Assembly: GCA_902774215.1 (NCBI GenBank)
Contig: CACYHU010000022.1
Location: 1 to 33,072, forward strand
Source: an uncultured Chloroflexota bacterium
GTDB lineage: Bacteria; Chloroflexota; Anaerolineae; Anaerolineales; Anaerolineaceae
DNA: 33,072 nucleotides
Reading direction: 5' to 3'
The notes below the pieces were generated by a model that was given only the letters and a program-made list of their open reading frames with translations, did not search any database and was not told where the DNA came from. A program made the translations under genes and the position numbers. The first letter of the stretch is position 1. Every line of letters begins with the position of its first letter. Positions 1-8,983 of the stretch are shown here, piece by piece.

Positions 1-365
1 TGTGGAAATCTCGAGATTTTTACAGATATCTATAGACTTCTCATAGAGTATGACAAATTTTCAGAGCCATTTCAAGACGCGTATTGTTTGACGCTTACGA
101 GCTGATGACGCTCCTGCGGTCGGGTACAGGCCCCTTCGGGTCCAGTCCCCGGGATATCATTGATAAACTTAGTCTACACCTTTTTGATAAAAAAGAAAAC
201 CGCCAATATTGGCGGTTGACAAATTGCAAAAAATGTGGTATTGCCCGATGTAATCAGCAAGGGATACGGCTTATTTTTTTTCTCCAGCCGGCACGTATCC
301 GGTTAGAAACAGAATATCATATGATTTATTTCCCGCATCGAAATGTAAAAGATTGTTTCCAAGCA
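1..365. other. Intergenic region left of the BREX locus
   Basis: Apart from the palindromic terminator at 198-217, I see no gene I can support in this stretch. A 100-codon plus-strand reading frame with a TTG start crosses it, but it has no convincing ribosome binding site, no recognisable family, and runs through the terminator. A GC-rich patch around 108-157 can fold locally but does not make a tRNA. Confidence 0.5.
198..217 (-). terminator. Perfect-palindrome terminator of the distal BREX transcript
   Basis: A perfect 20-bp palindrome (core CCGCCAATATTGGCGG) is followed on the minus strand by a T-rich run (TTTTCTTTTTT, plus-strand 188-200). It lies about 150 bp after the stop of the macrodomain-NADAR gene, the last minus-strand gene of the locus. 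The fit to a Rho-independent terminator in that direction is good; the plus-strand side lacks a T run. Confidence 0.75.
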
Positions 366-1733
366 TTAAATAGCTGGCTTCTTTAATTTTAGACGTTTCT
401 CCTGATCCGCGATTTCATGGATCTCCTGCTTCATCTCATAAAACCCACCGATCGGAAGACCGCCGCCCATATTATTCTGCATTGAATATTCCCAGCCTTC
501 CAAAGGAACCTGATAATAGAAACAATCCTTTTCATGTTTCGTTCGGAGCGTATCACTGTAGGCATGGATCGCTTTGTAATACTGCGGGATCCGTTTCAGT
601 TCGCCGGCTTTCATCTGCCAAACGGGGCTGGATTCATCATCACGGTAATCTATGTATTCCGGAACCTTGTTCCCATTCAGCAGCATTTCCAGCCGCAGTT
701 CATCACGGACTTCCATCAGAATGACACCAAGATAGTTTTTCCCACGCCATTTTTCAATTTCAAGCCGTTCCGGATCAGTAATATCGATACCGATTCCCCA
801 CTTATCATCTTTTAGTGAACATTCTGCAAGGATCGCATCACCTGTATCCAAAAGCTCAGACAAGATATTCCGGTTCTGCCGGAATTTAGCCTTGACACCG
901 CGTTTTACAACAGTCCGGCAGGTCTTTTCCCAGATATCTGAATCAAATTCCGGAAAATGCTGTCCGGCAATCTTCTTACATTTGAACGGATCGGTTGTAT
1001 GCAGTATCTGTTCACCGAGATCAAACCGGCGGAACATCATAACCTTCTGATACATCATAAACTGCTCAGAATTCACATAGTGGATCCCGGCGTAATCAAA
1101 CTCCGCGGGATACCAATTGCTGAAGCAGCCGTACGCTTCATTCTCATGATAAAACCCGACTAATTGGATGTTATATTCCTGTATATTTTTCGGCTCATTT
1201 ATATAAAACCATTTTGCAAGTGCGTCAATGTAGTAAGATCTGGAATCGTTTGTAAGAAAAACCCAGTCCACTTCATCGAATGCATCAGGATTGTCTATAA
1301 CAAATTGGATAACTGTTTTTACTGCAATTTCAGCCGCCTGATCTGTAGGATATCCGTATATGCCGGTAGATATGGATGGAAAAGCAATACTGCGAATTCC
1401 CTTTTTCATTGCCAATTGCAGTGAATTTCGATAGCAGTTTGCCAATAAAATTGCTTCGTCATGGTTTCCGCCTTTCCAGACAGGGCCAACAGTATGGATC
1501 ACGTATTTACACGGTAAATTGTATGCTCCGGTGATCTTTGCTTCCCCTGTTTCGCATCCATGAAGCGCACGGCATTCTGCCAGCAATCCCTTTCTCGCTG
1601 CCTTATGAATGGCTCCGTCAACTCCACCGCCACCGAGTAGTGATTTATTCGCGGCATTAACGATCGCTTCAACAGAATCGATTTTGGTAATGTCGCACAG
1701 AAGAGTTTGGATCGTCGTGTTTCCTGTTATCAT
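366..1733 (-). CDS. Macrodomain-NADAR fusion protein with an unassigned C-terminal domain
   Basis: The protein has 455 residues in three parts. Residues 1-175 are a macrodomain: [20 protein letters not shown] (24-43) is the ADP-ribose-binding loop and ISTGIYGYP (121-129) the second loop. Residues about 192-348 are a NADAR (YbiA-like) domain, with [11 protein letters not shown] (202-212), SEQFMMYQK (222-230) and the ending [19 protein letters not shown]. Residues about 350-455 match no family I recognise. Macrodomains of this type remove ADP-ribose or its derivatives, and NADAR domains are known to remove ADP-ribose from guanine in DNA in DarTG1-type systems. No DarT toxin gene is visible in the window. 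The gene starts 17 bp after brxL, with GGAG placed 8 bp before ATG, and is the last gene before the terminator, so it is probably co-transcribed with brxL. Cytoplasmic; protective or antitoxin role is inferred. Confidence 0.85.
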   Translation of the reverse strand: MITGNTTIQTLLCDITKIDSVEAIVNAANKSLLGGGGVDGAIHKAARKGLLAECRALHGCETGEAKITGAYNLPCKYVIHTVGPVWKGGNHDEAILLANCYRNSLQLAMKKGIRSIAFPSISTGIYGYPTDQAAEIAVKTVIQFVIDNPDAFDEVDWVFLTNDSRSYYIDALAKWFYINEPKNIQEYNIQLVGFYHENEAYGCFSNWYPAEFDYAGIHYVNSEQFMMYQKVMMFRRFDLGEQILHTTDPFKCKKIAGQHFPEFDSDIWEKTCRTVVKRGVKAKFRQNRNILSELLDTGDAILAECSLKDDKWGIGIDITDPERLEIEKWRGKNYLGVILMEVRDELRLEMLLNGNKVPEYIDYRDDESSPVWQMKAGELKRIPQYYKAIHAYSDTLRTKHEKDCFYYQVPLEGWEYSMQNNMGGGLPIGGFYEMKQEIHEIADQEKRLKLKKPAI

Positions 1734-1750
1734 GAAAATCTCCGGATCTA

Positions 1751-3838
1751 TTAATCACTGGTCTTTGTGTAAATGATGTAAAACTTTTTCAATGGGCGAA
1801 GTTCCTGCATGCCGGTTGCAAAAGAGAAAACCTCATTCAGTTTACCTCCGGAATTCTGAAAAACGTCCAGACCCCGGTCAAGCGTAATTTTCCAGCCGGT
1901 GTCCGTTTCAATTTCCCTGCCGTGAATGCTGTCATCGAACTTATAGTCAAAGTTAATTCCCTCTGTCTCACAAATCTTATACATTTCTTCCAGATTTTCC
2001 TTCTGTCTCTGCTCATACATCCAATCGGATTCCCTGCCGGTTGTCAGCATAACACAGACTTCTTCGGATGGATCTTTCCGTCTGATCACGCACTGCAGCA
2101 GCTCTACCAGGTTCCGAAACTGGTGAAGCTGGCGGATATATGGATCTATGATTTGAATATCCTTTGCCCCCTCAAAATAGGGACCTAAATATTTTTCAAA
2201 GCTGAATCCTATCTGGAAATCTTCAAAATCGATCCTGGTTCCGGATCCAAACGGATACTTGTTCTCCGGTGTTTCAACAGGCTGTTGTTCCGAAGCAGGT
2301 TCCTGGGAAACAGGCTGCGGAGTGTCATCAATTTCCGGTATCTGCGGCTGCGGTTCGTCCACTGCGAACTGTTCGTAATACTGCGGATACTGTCGTTCTT
2401 CCAGTGTCCTGATCTCATGAACGCTTCCGTCTTCAAGATCCGTATAGCTGAAGGAAACCTTCTCGAAAGTCGAATCGATCCGCAGCAGCTGATCTTTCAC
2501 GCGTTTTCTGCCTTCAAGCGCCTGTTCCAGCAGCACACGCATCTCTTCCTTGGTCGCTTTTCCGTCGGGATAAAGCACCTTCATCAGCCCGGAGAATGTC
2601 TTACGGACACCGTCCTTATCACGGGTCGACAGGCTTGAGGAAATTTTGAAGTATGGTTCAAACGTGTTGCTGTAATCCAGCCCGCGGAGATTGCGCAGTG
2701 CCTCGGCAAGGTAATCGATAATAAAACCATATCCTGCAGTGAAAAGTTCACCTCGGATAATGTCAGCTTCCCAGCCCGGGTTATAGCTGTGCAGACGATC
2801 CAGAAAAGCGGAGTCATGATATGCCGCCGGCAGATCATCAAACAGATCTGCATGGCGCAGCAGATAAGGCACGTTATGGCTGGTGTTCCCCTCAAATGCA
2901 AAGGATGCTTCCCCATACAGTGTATCGATCCCGCGGGAGAACGACTTGTTCGCCATGTAGTTCTTCATGATATCTACCAGTTCCCGCTGCGGAGTCTTGA
3001 TCTTCCCTGCGAATTCATCAAAAGCAACGCAGTCCCAGAAACCAACCAATCCGATCCGTCCGGTGGAGTTGTTGACAAACAGCTTCGGTACGGAGACTTC
3101 ACTGCCTGAAAGCAGGATCCCATGGGGGGAAAAGTCTGAATAAATATGACTTTTTCCTGTTCCTTTCGGTCCCAGCTCGATCAGGTTGTAATTCCGTTCA
3201 CAGAACGGGATCAGCCGGGTCAGAATCAGCATTTTCTTCCGCTCATCCAGCAGATCCGGTTCAAAACCGATCGTACGGATCAGCAGATCCTTCCATTCTT
3301 CAGTTGTGAAGGCTTTTCTTCCTTCCAGGTAGGTTTGTTCATCAAACCGGGCCTGCTGGATCGGTTTCAGGGATTCCAGCTGCCATGGACAATAGGCTGT
3401 ATCTTCACTGTGATAATAGGAAAGCGTTACGATGCACCATACACCGTTGACAAGGAGTTTCGGATAACGTTTGACGGTATCCGCATCAACCGGAACGCCC
3501 TTGATTCCGAGATTAGCAAAATCGGCTTCATAGACATCCCGGCGGGCATTCAGGGAGATCTGAACTTTATCGATGACTTTGTGGCTCCCGTTTTCACGGA
3601 TCTTCGATTTGGTAAGTTCGGATTCCTCCCGTCGAACAAAATGCTGCCGCAATATCTCCTTAACCTGTTCCACACCGGCTTTGATATCATCCTCTTCCGC
3701 GGTGGCGCAGTACTGTCCGAGAAGATATTCCAGCACATAATTCGGCACCGCCAGATTTCCGCGGATCTCCTTTGCCAGATCTTTCCGGACAACCAGCCCG
3801 GCAAATATTTCATTCACTTTTCTGTTCTTATCATCCAT
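1751..3838 (-). CDS. brxL: BREX protein BrxL, Lon-like AAA+ ATPase, with MITD1_C-like C-terminus
   Basis: This 695-residue protein matches BrxL, the DNA-binding AAA+ protein of type 1 BREX. The N-terminal part (1-190) is followed by Walker A GPKGTGKS (223-230) and Walker B VAFDEF (271-276). A Pro/Gln/Glu-rich linker (about 490-535) leads to a C-terminal domain (about 545-695) whose key strings, [21 protein letters not shown] and later [14 protein letters not shown] and RGLDVF, resemble the phospholipase-D-like C-terminal domain of eukaryotic MITD1. I see no Lon Ser-Lys protease dyad there. The start is supported by AGGAG 8 bp before ATG. A heptamer array begins immediately upstream. It is needed for phage restriction in studied BREX systems; whether this variant is active is unknown. 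Confidence 0.9.
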   Translation of the reverse strand: MDDKNRKVNEIFAGLVVRKDLAKEIRGNLAVPNYVLEYLLGQYCATAEEDDIKAGVEQVKEILRQHFVRREESELTKSKIRENGSHKVIDKVQISLNARRDVYEADFANLGIKGVPVDADTVKRYPKLLVNGVWCIVTLSYYHSEDTAYCPWQLESLKPIQQARFDEQTYLEGRKAFTTEEWKDLLIRTIGFEPDLLDERKKMLILTRLIPFCERNYNLIELGPKGTGKSHIYSDFSPHGILLSGSEVSVPKLFVNNSTGRIGLVGFWDCVAFDEFAGKIKTPQRELVDIMKNYMANKSFSRGIDTLYGEASFAFEGNTSHNVPYLLRHADLFDDLPAAYHDSAFLDRLHSYNPGWEADIIRGELFTAGYGFIIDYLAEALRNLRGLDYSNTFEPYFKISSSLSTRDKDGVRKTFSGLMKVLYPDGKATKEEMRVLLEQALEGRKRVKDQLLRIDSTFEKVSFSYTDLEDGSVHEIRTLEERQYPQYYEQFAVDEPQPQIPEIDDTPQPVSQEPASEQQPVETPENKYPFGSGTRIDFEDFQIGFSFEKYLGPYFEGAKDIQIIDPYIRQLHQFRNLVELLQCVIRRKDPSEEVCVMLTTGRESDWMYEQRQKENLEEMYKICETEGINFDYKFDDSIHGREIETDTGWKITLDRGLDVFQNSGGKLNEVFSFATGMQELRPLKKFYIIYTKTSD

Positions 3839-3853
3839 AGATTTGCTCCTGGA

Positions 3854-3923
3854 TTTTAGCTGTTAGCTTTTAGCTTTTAGCTGTTAGCTTTTAGCTTTTA
3901 GCTATTAGCTTTTAGCTTTTAGC
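3854..3923. repeat. Heptamer array A (TTTAGCT/GTTAGCT), between brxL and the four-helix-bundle gene
   Basis: About ten tandem 7-bp units alternate TTTAGCT and GTTAGCT (with one ATTAGCT). The array runs into the 3' end of the four-helix-bundle gene, where the repeat supplies the last codons and the stop codon (TTA on the plus strand at 3912-3914). Confidence 0.95.
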
Positions 3924-4283
3924 CGGCAGTTCTTTTTTAATTTTTTCGATAAATGATCTGAGCATCTTTGAAACTTCAACGTTCATTCTCAGTGCATTCT
4001 CCAATTCCGCAGAAGGAATATAGCCAAGCTGCTGACAGATTAGAAGCTGTGTTTCCAGTTCTGCACAAGAACCTTGAGAAATATAAAGAAATCTAAGAAA
4101 ATCTTTTTCGGATCCGCGGGCATTTCCTTCTGCAATATTGGATGGGATGGAAATAGCTGATCTGCGCATCTGATCTGAAAGAGCATAAGTTTCTTCTTTT
4201 GGAAGTAATTTTACCAGTTTATAAATTTCCACAACCAACTGCATTGATTTGTGCCATACATGTAGTTCTCTATGTGTTTTCAT
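3912..4283 (-). CDS. Four-helix-bundle protein (S23 / 23S rRNA intervening-sequence family)
   Basis: The 123-residue protein carries the family signature: HVWHKSMQLVVEIYKLVK near the N-terminus, SDQMRRSAISIPSNIAEG (37-54), then FLRFLYISQGSCAELETQL (62-80). Family members form small all-helical pentamers; many sit inside 23S rRNA intervening sequences or near diversity-generating retroelements (as Avd), and their function is mostly unknown. Here the gene lies alone between pglZ and brxL, bounded on both sides by heptamer arrays, and its stop codon is made by array A. AAAGG lies 8 bp before the ATG. This looks like a gene that moved together with its flanking repeats; it is probably not a BREX component. 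Confidence 0.85.
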   Translation of the reverse strand: MKTHRELHVWHKSMQLVVEIYKLVKLLPKEETYALSDQMRRSAISIPSNIAEGNARGSEKDFLRFLYISQGSCAELETQLLICQQLGYIPSAELENALRMNVEVSKMLRSFIEKIKKELPAKS

Positions 4284-4308
4284 TATTGTACCTTTCTTTG
4301 TGATAGGC

Positions 4309-4470
4309 GTTAGCTGTTAGCTTTTAGCTGTTAGCTTTTAGCTGTTAGCTTTTTGCTGTCAGAGGATAGAGGCTGGAAGCTGGAAGCAAGTAGCTGGAAG
4401 CTAGAAGCTAGAAGCTAGTAGCTAGAAGCTAGTAGCTAAAAGCTAAAAGCTAGAAGAAGCCAGCAGCTGG
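4309..4470. repeat. Heptamer array B (AGCT-type), between pglZ and the four-helix-bundle gene
   Basis: About 160 bp of degenerate 7-bp units: first GTTAGCT/TTTAGCT, then AGGCTGG/AAGCTGG, then AAGCTAG/TAGCTAG. It starts 25 bp before the four-helix-bundle start codon and abuts the pglZ stop codon at 4473. The change of flavour along the array suggests growth in several steps. Confidence 0.95.
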
Positions 4471-4472
4471 TA

Positions 4473-6956
4473 TTAAAAATCCGTCTCAACCATCCGGTGA
4501 AGCGTATACGTTCCCATATCCGTCACAACAGATTGAGAACCGACCTTTTCCGTAAAGCGCAGTGTTACCTGCCCCTGGCTGGAACCGCTGAAAGTAAAGG
4601 CCCGGGAGATCTCTCGCAGACGCGGTTCTTTCTCTTCCATATCAAACCGCAGTTCGTGGATATCGCTGACTGCCTTTCCGTCTGCATTATAAAAGCCCGC
4701 TGTTACCACACGCGGCATCACTTCATCGGAGACAGGCTCCTGCTGGAAGAATCGGATCGACTTGACGCCCGTCGTGATCGTATGGGAGCCGGATTCAACC
4801 ACGGAGACTGTGACCTTCTTTACATCAGCTTTTTTCTGCACATCCACACGCAGCAGCGGGATCACCGTTTCCTGGAGCATCGCTCCGCCATGGACATAGC
4901 GTTTCCCTCCCTGTGTATGCAGCCGCAGATCTCCGCGCACCACATAAGCATTCGTCTCACAGGTATATCCGAAATCCCCGCACGGAACGCGCATCAGCGC
5001 AGGTTGATCGTCCAGATCATCGCCCAGCATAAAACGGGTTTCTGCCTTATCCGCTTTCGCTTTCGGCGGATCATTGACCGGGAACTGTGTGTCATTCACC
5101 TTGTCATGGTTATACAGGAAGCCATGGTCAGCTGTGATCCAGATCTTCAGAAAATTCAGATTCCTGCATGCCTTGATCAGTTTCACGAGTTCTTCCAGCG
5201 CATCATCGACTGCTTCAAATGTTTTCGATTCGCTGACGGTTCCTTCACCTTCATAATCGATCTTATTATGATAAAGAACCAGACATTTCAACCCGGAGCA
5301 GGTCTTTTTTCTTTCGTCGGAGCCCATGCCGAGAAAATCGTCTGCCCTCATTGCGAGGGAATCAGTGACCTGCCCCTGCAAAATGGCATCCCGGTTGGGA
5401 ATGCCGGAAATCGATTTTCCGTCAACCTTCGCAGAACCGTCCCGGCAGAGTTCAATCGTTTTATGCGGCAGCAGCGCAGCCATACCGAGCTGGGTAAATG
5501 ACGGTACGACGCCCCGCATCGCGTTGATCGAAGCCTGGAAGCCTTCCATATCTTTATTGATCCGGCTGTAGAGCTCCGCGGCCGCTTCATACCGCAGCCC
5601 GTCAGAGATGATGACCGCCGTCTTTTGTTTCATGGCATTCATCACGCTGTATTTATTCAGCAGATCCGTGAAGAAACTGCTCTGAAGGGGAAAATCCTGA
5701 CAGCTGCCGCCGAAATCGGTATCCAGAACCTTCTGCCACGCACCGCAAAGCAGGGACAGCCAGCGGGCCTGATAGGCTTTAACGATTTTCTCTTTCAGAC
5801 CATCCAGCGCATCACGAATGGTTTCAGGCAGGTTATCCTTTTTTCCGTAATCTGTTATGAAACGCCGGAAAGCCTGATCCACCTTATACCCTTTTGTGAC
5901 ATATCGGCGGAATCCGGTGGTGTAGTCATAAAATGTCAGATCGGCCTTAGACAGTTCATCATAAAATACCGCGGCTGCGTGGACAGCTGTCCGTGCGGGA
6001 GCATAGAGATCGCCCCAGGGACCTATGGTTCCCGGTTCGATCGTCTCAGGATCAACGGCCCCGTCCGGGATCTCCGCACACAGGGTTTCCAGCCATAATT
6101 CTTCCGCATCTTCGAAGATATCGATCTTTGGCAATTTCTCTTTTGGCAATTGGGGCAGTTTCCCGCGGATCTCCAGCGCATCGGCCGCTTTCCGGGAGGC
6201 CCTGCGGAACCTGTCCCGCTCCTCGGAATTCTGCTTCCAGCGGCTGATGAGGAGATGCGCTTCATGGTTCGGATGGCTTTTCTCTCCTGTCTGGCTCTGA
6301 TATTCATTCCAGAAAAGACTGACCGCGAAATCATCGAAAGATTCAGGTGTGCCCAGGTGATAAGCCTCACCCAGATACCGGAGGAAAGGAGCCAAAATGC
6401 CGGCAGCCTCCATTTTTCTGCTCACAGCGCCGGACGTTCCCGAAGCATAATACCGCAGCAGCTTTTCAGCCAGTTCATCCCGTGTCTCGCCGAAAGACTC
6501 AAGGCAGACCGCGCACATTCGGCGCAGGAGCAGATCCGTATTGATGACCTCCCCTTCCTCACTGCGCCGTCCGAATTTCTCACGGTATTCAGCCTTTTTG
6601 AAGAAGTCCTTATATTGTTCAAGCAGCTCACGCATCCCGGGATCCAGCTTCAGTTCCGAGATCCACATACCGGTCTCATCATCATAAAAAATACGGTTGG
6701 CGAGCTGTATATCCAGCAGCCAGTTTTCCGCGGGTTTCGGCTCGGCACAGGGGAAATAAAGCAGAAATTTCTGATCCGGCCGTTCTCGCAGGATCTCATA
6801 TTTAAGCTGAAATTCGTTGTTCTCCACAACGCGCTTTTCATAACCGATCGGATAGAGCGCGTCAAACTCCTGCCGTTTCTCGCCTTTTTCGTCATACCAG
6901 AAAAGAACCCGGCAGCGTTTCAATTGATCCTGAATCGTTGTTTCGTAATTTGTCAT
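4473..6956 (-). CDS. pglZ: BREX-1 phosphatase-superfamily protein PglZ (BrxZ), type A
   Basis: The 827-residue protein matches the PglZ-A family of the alkaline phosphatase superfamily. The metal-binding nucleophile region is TAVIISDGLRYEAAAEL (446-462), followed by VVPSFTQLGMAALLPH (483-498), the second metal site IWITADHGFLYN (605-616) and the C-terminal HGGAMLQETVIPLL (689-702). PglZ is essential for BREX modification and restriction in studied systems; its substrate is not firmly known. Cytoplasmic. The start is odd: the good Shine-Dalgarno AAAGGAG (plus-strand 6990-6996) is about 33 bp from the only in-frame ATG, separated by heptamer array C, and an in-frame stop in the array excludes a longer start. 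Downstream, array B begins right after the stop. Confidence 0.93.
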   Translation of the reverse strand: MTNYETTIQDQLKRCRVLFWYDEKGEKRQEFDALYPIGYEKRVVENNEFQLKYEILRERPDQKFLLYFPCAEPKPAENWLLDIQLANRIFYDDETGMWISELKLDPGMRELLEQYKDFFKKAEYREKFGRRSEEGEVINTDLLLRRMCAVCLESFGETRDELAEKLLRYYASGTSGAVSRKMEAAGILAPFLRYLGEAYHLGTPESFDDFAVSLFWNEYQSQTGEKSHPNHEAHLLISRWKQNSEERDRFRRASRKAADALEIRGKLPQLPKEKLPKIDIFEDAEELWLETLCAEIPDGAVDPETIEPGTIGPWGDLYAPARTAVHAAAVFYDELSKADLTFYDYTTGFRRYVTKGYKVDQAFRRFITDYGKKDNLPETIRDALDGLKEKIVKAYQARWLSLLCGAWQKVLDTDFGGSCQDFPLQSSFFTDLLNKYSVMNAMKQKTAVIISDGLRYEAAAELYSRINKDMEGFQASINAMRGVVPSFTQLGMAALLPHKTIELCRDGSAKVDGKSISGIPNRDAILQGQVTDSLAMRADDFLGMGSDERKKTCSGLKCLVLYHNKIDYEGEGTVSESKTFEAVDDALEELVKLIKACRNLNFLKIWITADHGFLYNHDKVNDTQFPVNDPPKAKADKAETRFMLGDDLDDQPALMRVPCGDFGYTCETNAYVVRGDLRLHTQGGKRYVHGGAMLQETVIPLLRVDVQKKADVKKVTVSVVESGSHTITTGVKSIRFFQQEPVSDEVMPRVVTAGFYNADGKAVSDIHELRFDMEEKEPRLREISRAFTFSGSSQGQVTLRFTEKVGSQSVVTDMGTYTLHRMVETDF

Positions 6957-6959
6957 TTT

Positions 6960-6990
6960 TTTAGCTGTCAGCTTTTAGCTCTCAGCTTTC
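6960..6990. repeat. Heptamer array C in the pglZ leader
   Basis: About four 7-bp units of the AGCT type (TTAGCTG, TCAGCTT, TTAGCTC, TCAGCTT) lie exactly between the AAAGGAG ribosome binding site and the pglZ start codon. Confidence 0.85.
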
Positions 6991-7107
6991 TCCTTTCACT
7001 ACCGGATGAATACTGATTCTTTTTGAGAGTCAGGCTGAGGTCCAAAACGTGGACTTTTTGGGTGCCAAAACCTTTCAAGTTTAGCAAATTGCATTTGACG
7101 CTCACGT

Positions 7108-8613
7108 TTATTCATCCGCTGCTATTTCCCAATATCCTAAACGTTTACCGTTATGCCGAATAATAATTCCCTTATCTTTCAATTTCTTCATGGCTCGTTT
7201 AATTGTAATTTGAGATACATTGAGTATTTCAGCGATTTCTTTCTGTCCTTCAGCCGGATTATTTTTCAGTATTCTGAGTATCCTTTTTTCCAAAGTATCA
7301 TCTAAAGTATCAGAATGATACTTTGGTGATCCTTTAAATGGGGAGTCATTTTGGGGATTATTGCAGGATTGAGGCTCATTCAGAGTGCCATTCAGAGTGC
7401 CAACTTCAGATTGAGTGACATTCTGAGTGTTATCAACTGGTGCATTGAGCTTATCAGTACGCACAGCCTCTGCCCAGCCTTCGCCGCAATGCCTGAAAAA
7501 ACGGACGGTGAAGCCGTACCGGTCTCCGTGATAATCAACCTTTACCCCTGCATCATCGCATAAGTGCTGGATCCGTCTCAATCCGGTAGCGAAGCTTTCC
7601 ATATCTTTCGAGTAATACAGTGTCCGTGTGATCAGCGGATTTCGGCGGATCGGTCTCCGGCTTTCTTTGATGAACATTTCGGGTGTCAGACCTTCGGGAA
7701 AAGTGCCGGGGCTGTAAACTTCGATATAGCTTCTGTCAATAGCAATATCAACAGCCTGACCGGATTCGATCCGCCGATGGGCAAAAGCATTGATCACAGC
7801 TTCGCGTATCGCCTCAACAGGTACTTCCGGAATCTCATCCCGCTCCAGTTTTCCGGTAAAAACGACACGCCAATCCATGGCATCGATGATATACTGGACC
7901 GCCTTTTCTGAAAGGTCGAGAATAGACCCGATATAGCGTTTCATATCTGTAAAATTCAGCCGCATATTTGTAGCGTATTTTGCCATCTGCAGTTCATTGA
8001 TCCCGCAATCCACAAAAAGCGCTGCGCCTGCATTCAGTAGCGTTCCATTTTCTGCAAGTCCCAGACGGGGGAGAACTTCAGCAGGATCTTCACTGTTGAA
8101 GCTGATGCGGCCAACCCTATGAGCTTTTTGAAGATAAGATTTGAATGCTTCCTGATCAATATCTGCTATTGTATATTTGGAGCGCTGGTTTTCCCAGGAA
8201 TAGCTGATGTTGTCCCGTTTCCGCAGCATTGCCTCATACATCGGCTGTTCCATGACCAGATCTTCATCTGCGACACGGATCCTTGGAATGTTATGTGCAA
8301 GGTACGGCTGCTGATTTCCCTCAAAATCGACTTTTACCACTGTCCTGCCTTCATATACGTCTTTTTCGACAACAGGATAGATCGCGGGACGCAGATAGTT
8401 CCCGATCGCCTTACTTACAGACCGCAATGTCTCGTCATTTACCTCCTGACCGATGACATCTTCATTGTTTTTTACGCCGAAATACCAAGTTCCTTTTCCA
8501 TGTTTATTCAAAATGACAGCAATGGAGGTAACACCCTCCTTCAGTTCGCTGGTGGTTTTCTTATATTCGATCTGTTCAGTTTCAGGCCCAAGATTGTAAT
8601 ATTTCATAGTCAT
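7108..8613 (-). CDS. AlbA_2 (Schlafen-type) DNA-binding, ATP-binding protein with C-terminal winged helix
   Basis: The 501-residue protein begins with an AlbA_2 domain: ETEQIEYKKTTSELKEGV (10-27), then KHGKGTWYFGVKNNEDVIGQ. The middle has a GHKL-type ATP-binding part with EAVINAFAHR (about 274-283), IEVYSPGTFPEGLTPEMF and RNPLITRTLYY. An Asn/Gln/Thr-rich linker (about 395-440) leads to a winged helix (about 440-495: EKRILRILKNNPAEGQKEIAEIL and then VSQITIKRAMKKLKDKGII). Proteins of this build are putative transcription regulators, and they occur often near defence islands and restriction systems. It sits between pglZ and a toxin-antitoxin pair. The start is not certain: the second ATG at 8607 is better placed after GGGA than the first. 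A role in BREX control is inference. Confidence 0.85.
   Translation of the reverse strand: MTMKYYNLGPETEQIEYKKTTSELKEGVTSIAVILNKHGKGTWYFGVKNNEDVIGQEVNDETLRSVSKAIGNYLRPAIYPVVEKDVYEGRTVVKVDFEGNQQPYLAHNIPRIRVADEDLVMEQPMYEAMLRKRDNISYSWENQRSKYTIADIDQEAFKSYLQKAHRVGRISFNSEDPAEVLPRLGLAENGTLLNAGAALFVDCGINELQMAKYATNMRLNFTDMKRYIGSILDLSEKAVQYIIDAMDWRVVFTGKLERDEIPEVPVEAIREAVINAFAHRRIESGQAVDIAIDRSYIEVYSPGTFPEGLTPEMFIKESRRPIRRNPLITRTLYYSKDMESFATGLRRIQHLCDDAGVKVDYHGDRYGFTVRFFRHCGEGWAEAVRTDKLNAPVDNTQNVTQSEVGTLNGTLNEPQSCNNPQNDSPFKGSPKYHSDTLDDTLEKRILRILKNNPAEGQKEIAEILNVSQITIKRAMKKLKDKGIIIRHNGKRLGYWEIAADE
7375..7440. repeat. Short degenerate repeats encoding the linker of the AlbA_2 protein
   Basis: CATTCAGAGTGC occurs twice in tandem (about 7377-7400) and is followed by diverged relatives (CTTCAGATTGAG, CATTCTGAGTG). 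They encode the low-complexity linker with NGTLN and TQ-rich text between the ATP-binding part and the winged helix. The period of about 12 keeps the reading frame. Confidence 0.65.
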
Positions 8614-8665
8614 TCCCGGACAGGCAATTACCTGTCATCTTCTGTACAGCGTCTTACATCCGGAT

Positions 8666-8983
8666 TCATTTGAGTCCGTTCATCTTCTTGTAAACATCTC
8701 CGCGGGCTCCGGCAGGGAGCGTATTGATCACAACGATTTTTCCGTTGATCACCGCATAGACAACTCTGTACCCGCTCAGTCTGATCCGAAAGTAGTCGTT
8801 TCTTTTCCCCCTGATCCTTTTTACATCCACCTTTTCCGGATGTTCACCCACTAACAGTTCTTTAATCGACTCTTCGTATTCATTTCTTACATTTTCATGA
8901 ACTTCGAAAAATTTTTCTGCGGCTTTTGTGTATTGAATGTCATACGTGAAATTCTTTTTCCCTGCCATACGAACCTTCATCAA
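8666..8983 (-). CDS. RelE/ParE-family toxin
   Basis: This 105-residue protein has the RelE/ParE build: IQYTKAAEKFFEVHENVRNEY near the N-terminus, then VKRIRGKRNDYFRIRLSGYRVVYAV (53-77) and IVVINTLPAGARGDVYKK. RelE-type members are ribosome-dependent mRNA endonucleases and ParE-type members inhibit gyrase; the sequence alone does not decide which. The start codon overlaps the antitoxin stop by 4 bp (ATGA), the usual coupling of type II pairs. It probably acts as a maintenance module inserted between pglX and pglZ. Confidence 0.85.
   Translation of the reverse strand: MMKVRMAGKKNFTYDIQYTKAAEKFFEVHENVRNEYEESIKELLVGEHPEKVDVKRIRGKRNDYFRIRLSGYRVVYAVINGKIVVINTLPAGARGDVYKKMNGLK

Noticed and set aside
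100..160. tRNA-like fold near the left edge
   Set aside because: The GC-rich patch can form a small hairpin with a 7-nt loop, but there is no T-loop consensus, anticodon arm or acceptor stem.
84..386. 100-codon plus-strand protein
   Set aside because: It has a TTG start without ribosome binding site, runs through the terminator palindrome and overlaps the end of the macro-NADAR gene; no family is recognisable.
366..1733. DarTG-type toxin-antitoxin pair
   Set aside because: Only the eraser-type domains are present; no DarT-like gene that I can support lies beside it. The DUF2971 resemblance is kept as a hypothesis.
3854..4470. CRISPR-like array
   Set aside because: The repeats have a 7-bp period with no constant 25-40 bp repeat and no unique spacers, and no cas genes are present.
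4497..5501. 334-codon plus-strand frame opposite pglZ
   Set aside because: It lies fully antisense to conserved PglZ motifs, has no ribosome binding site and its residue pattern is that of a shadow frame.
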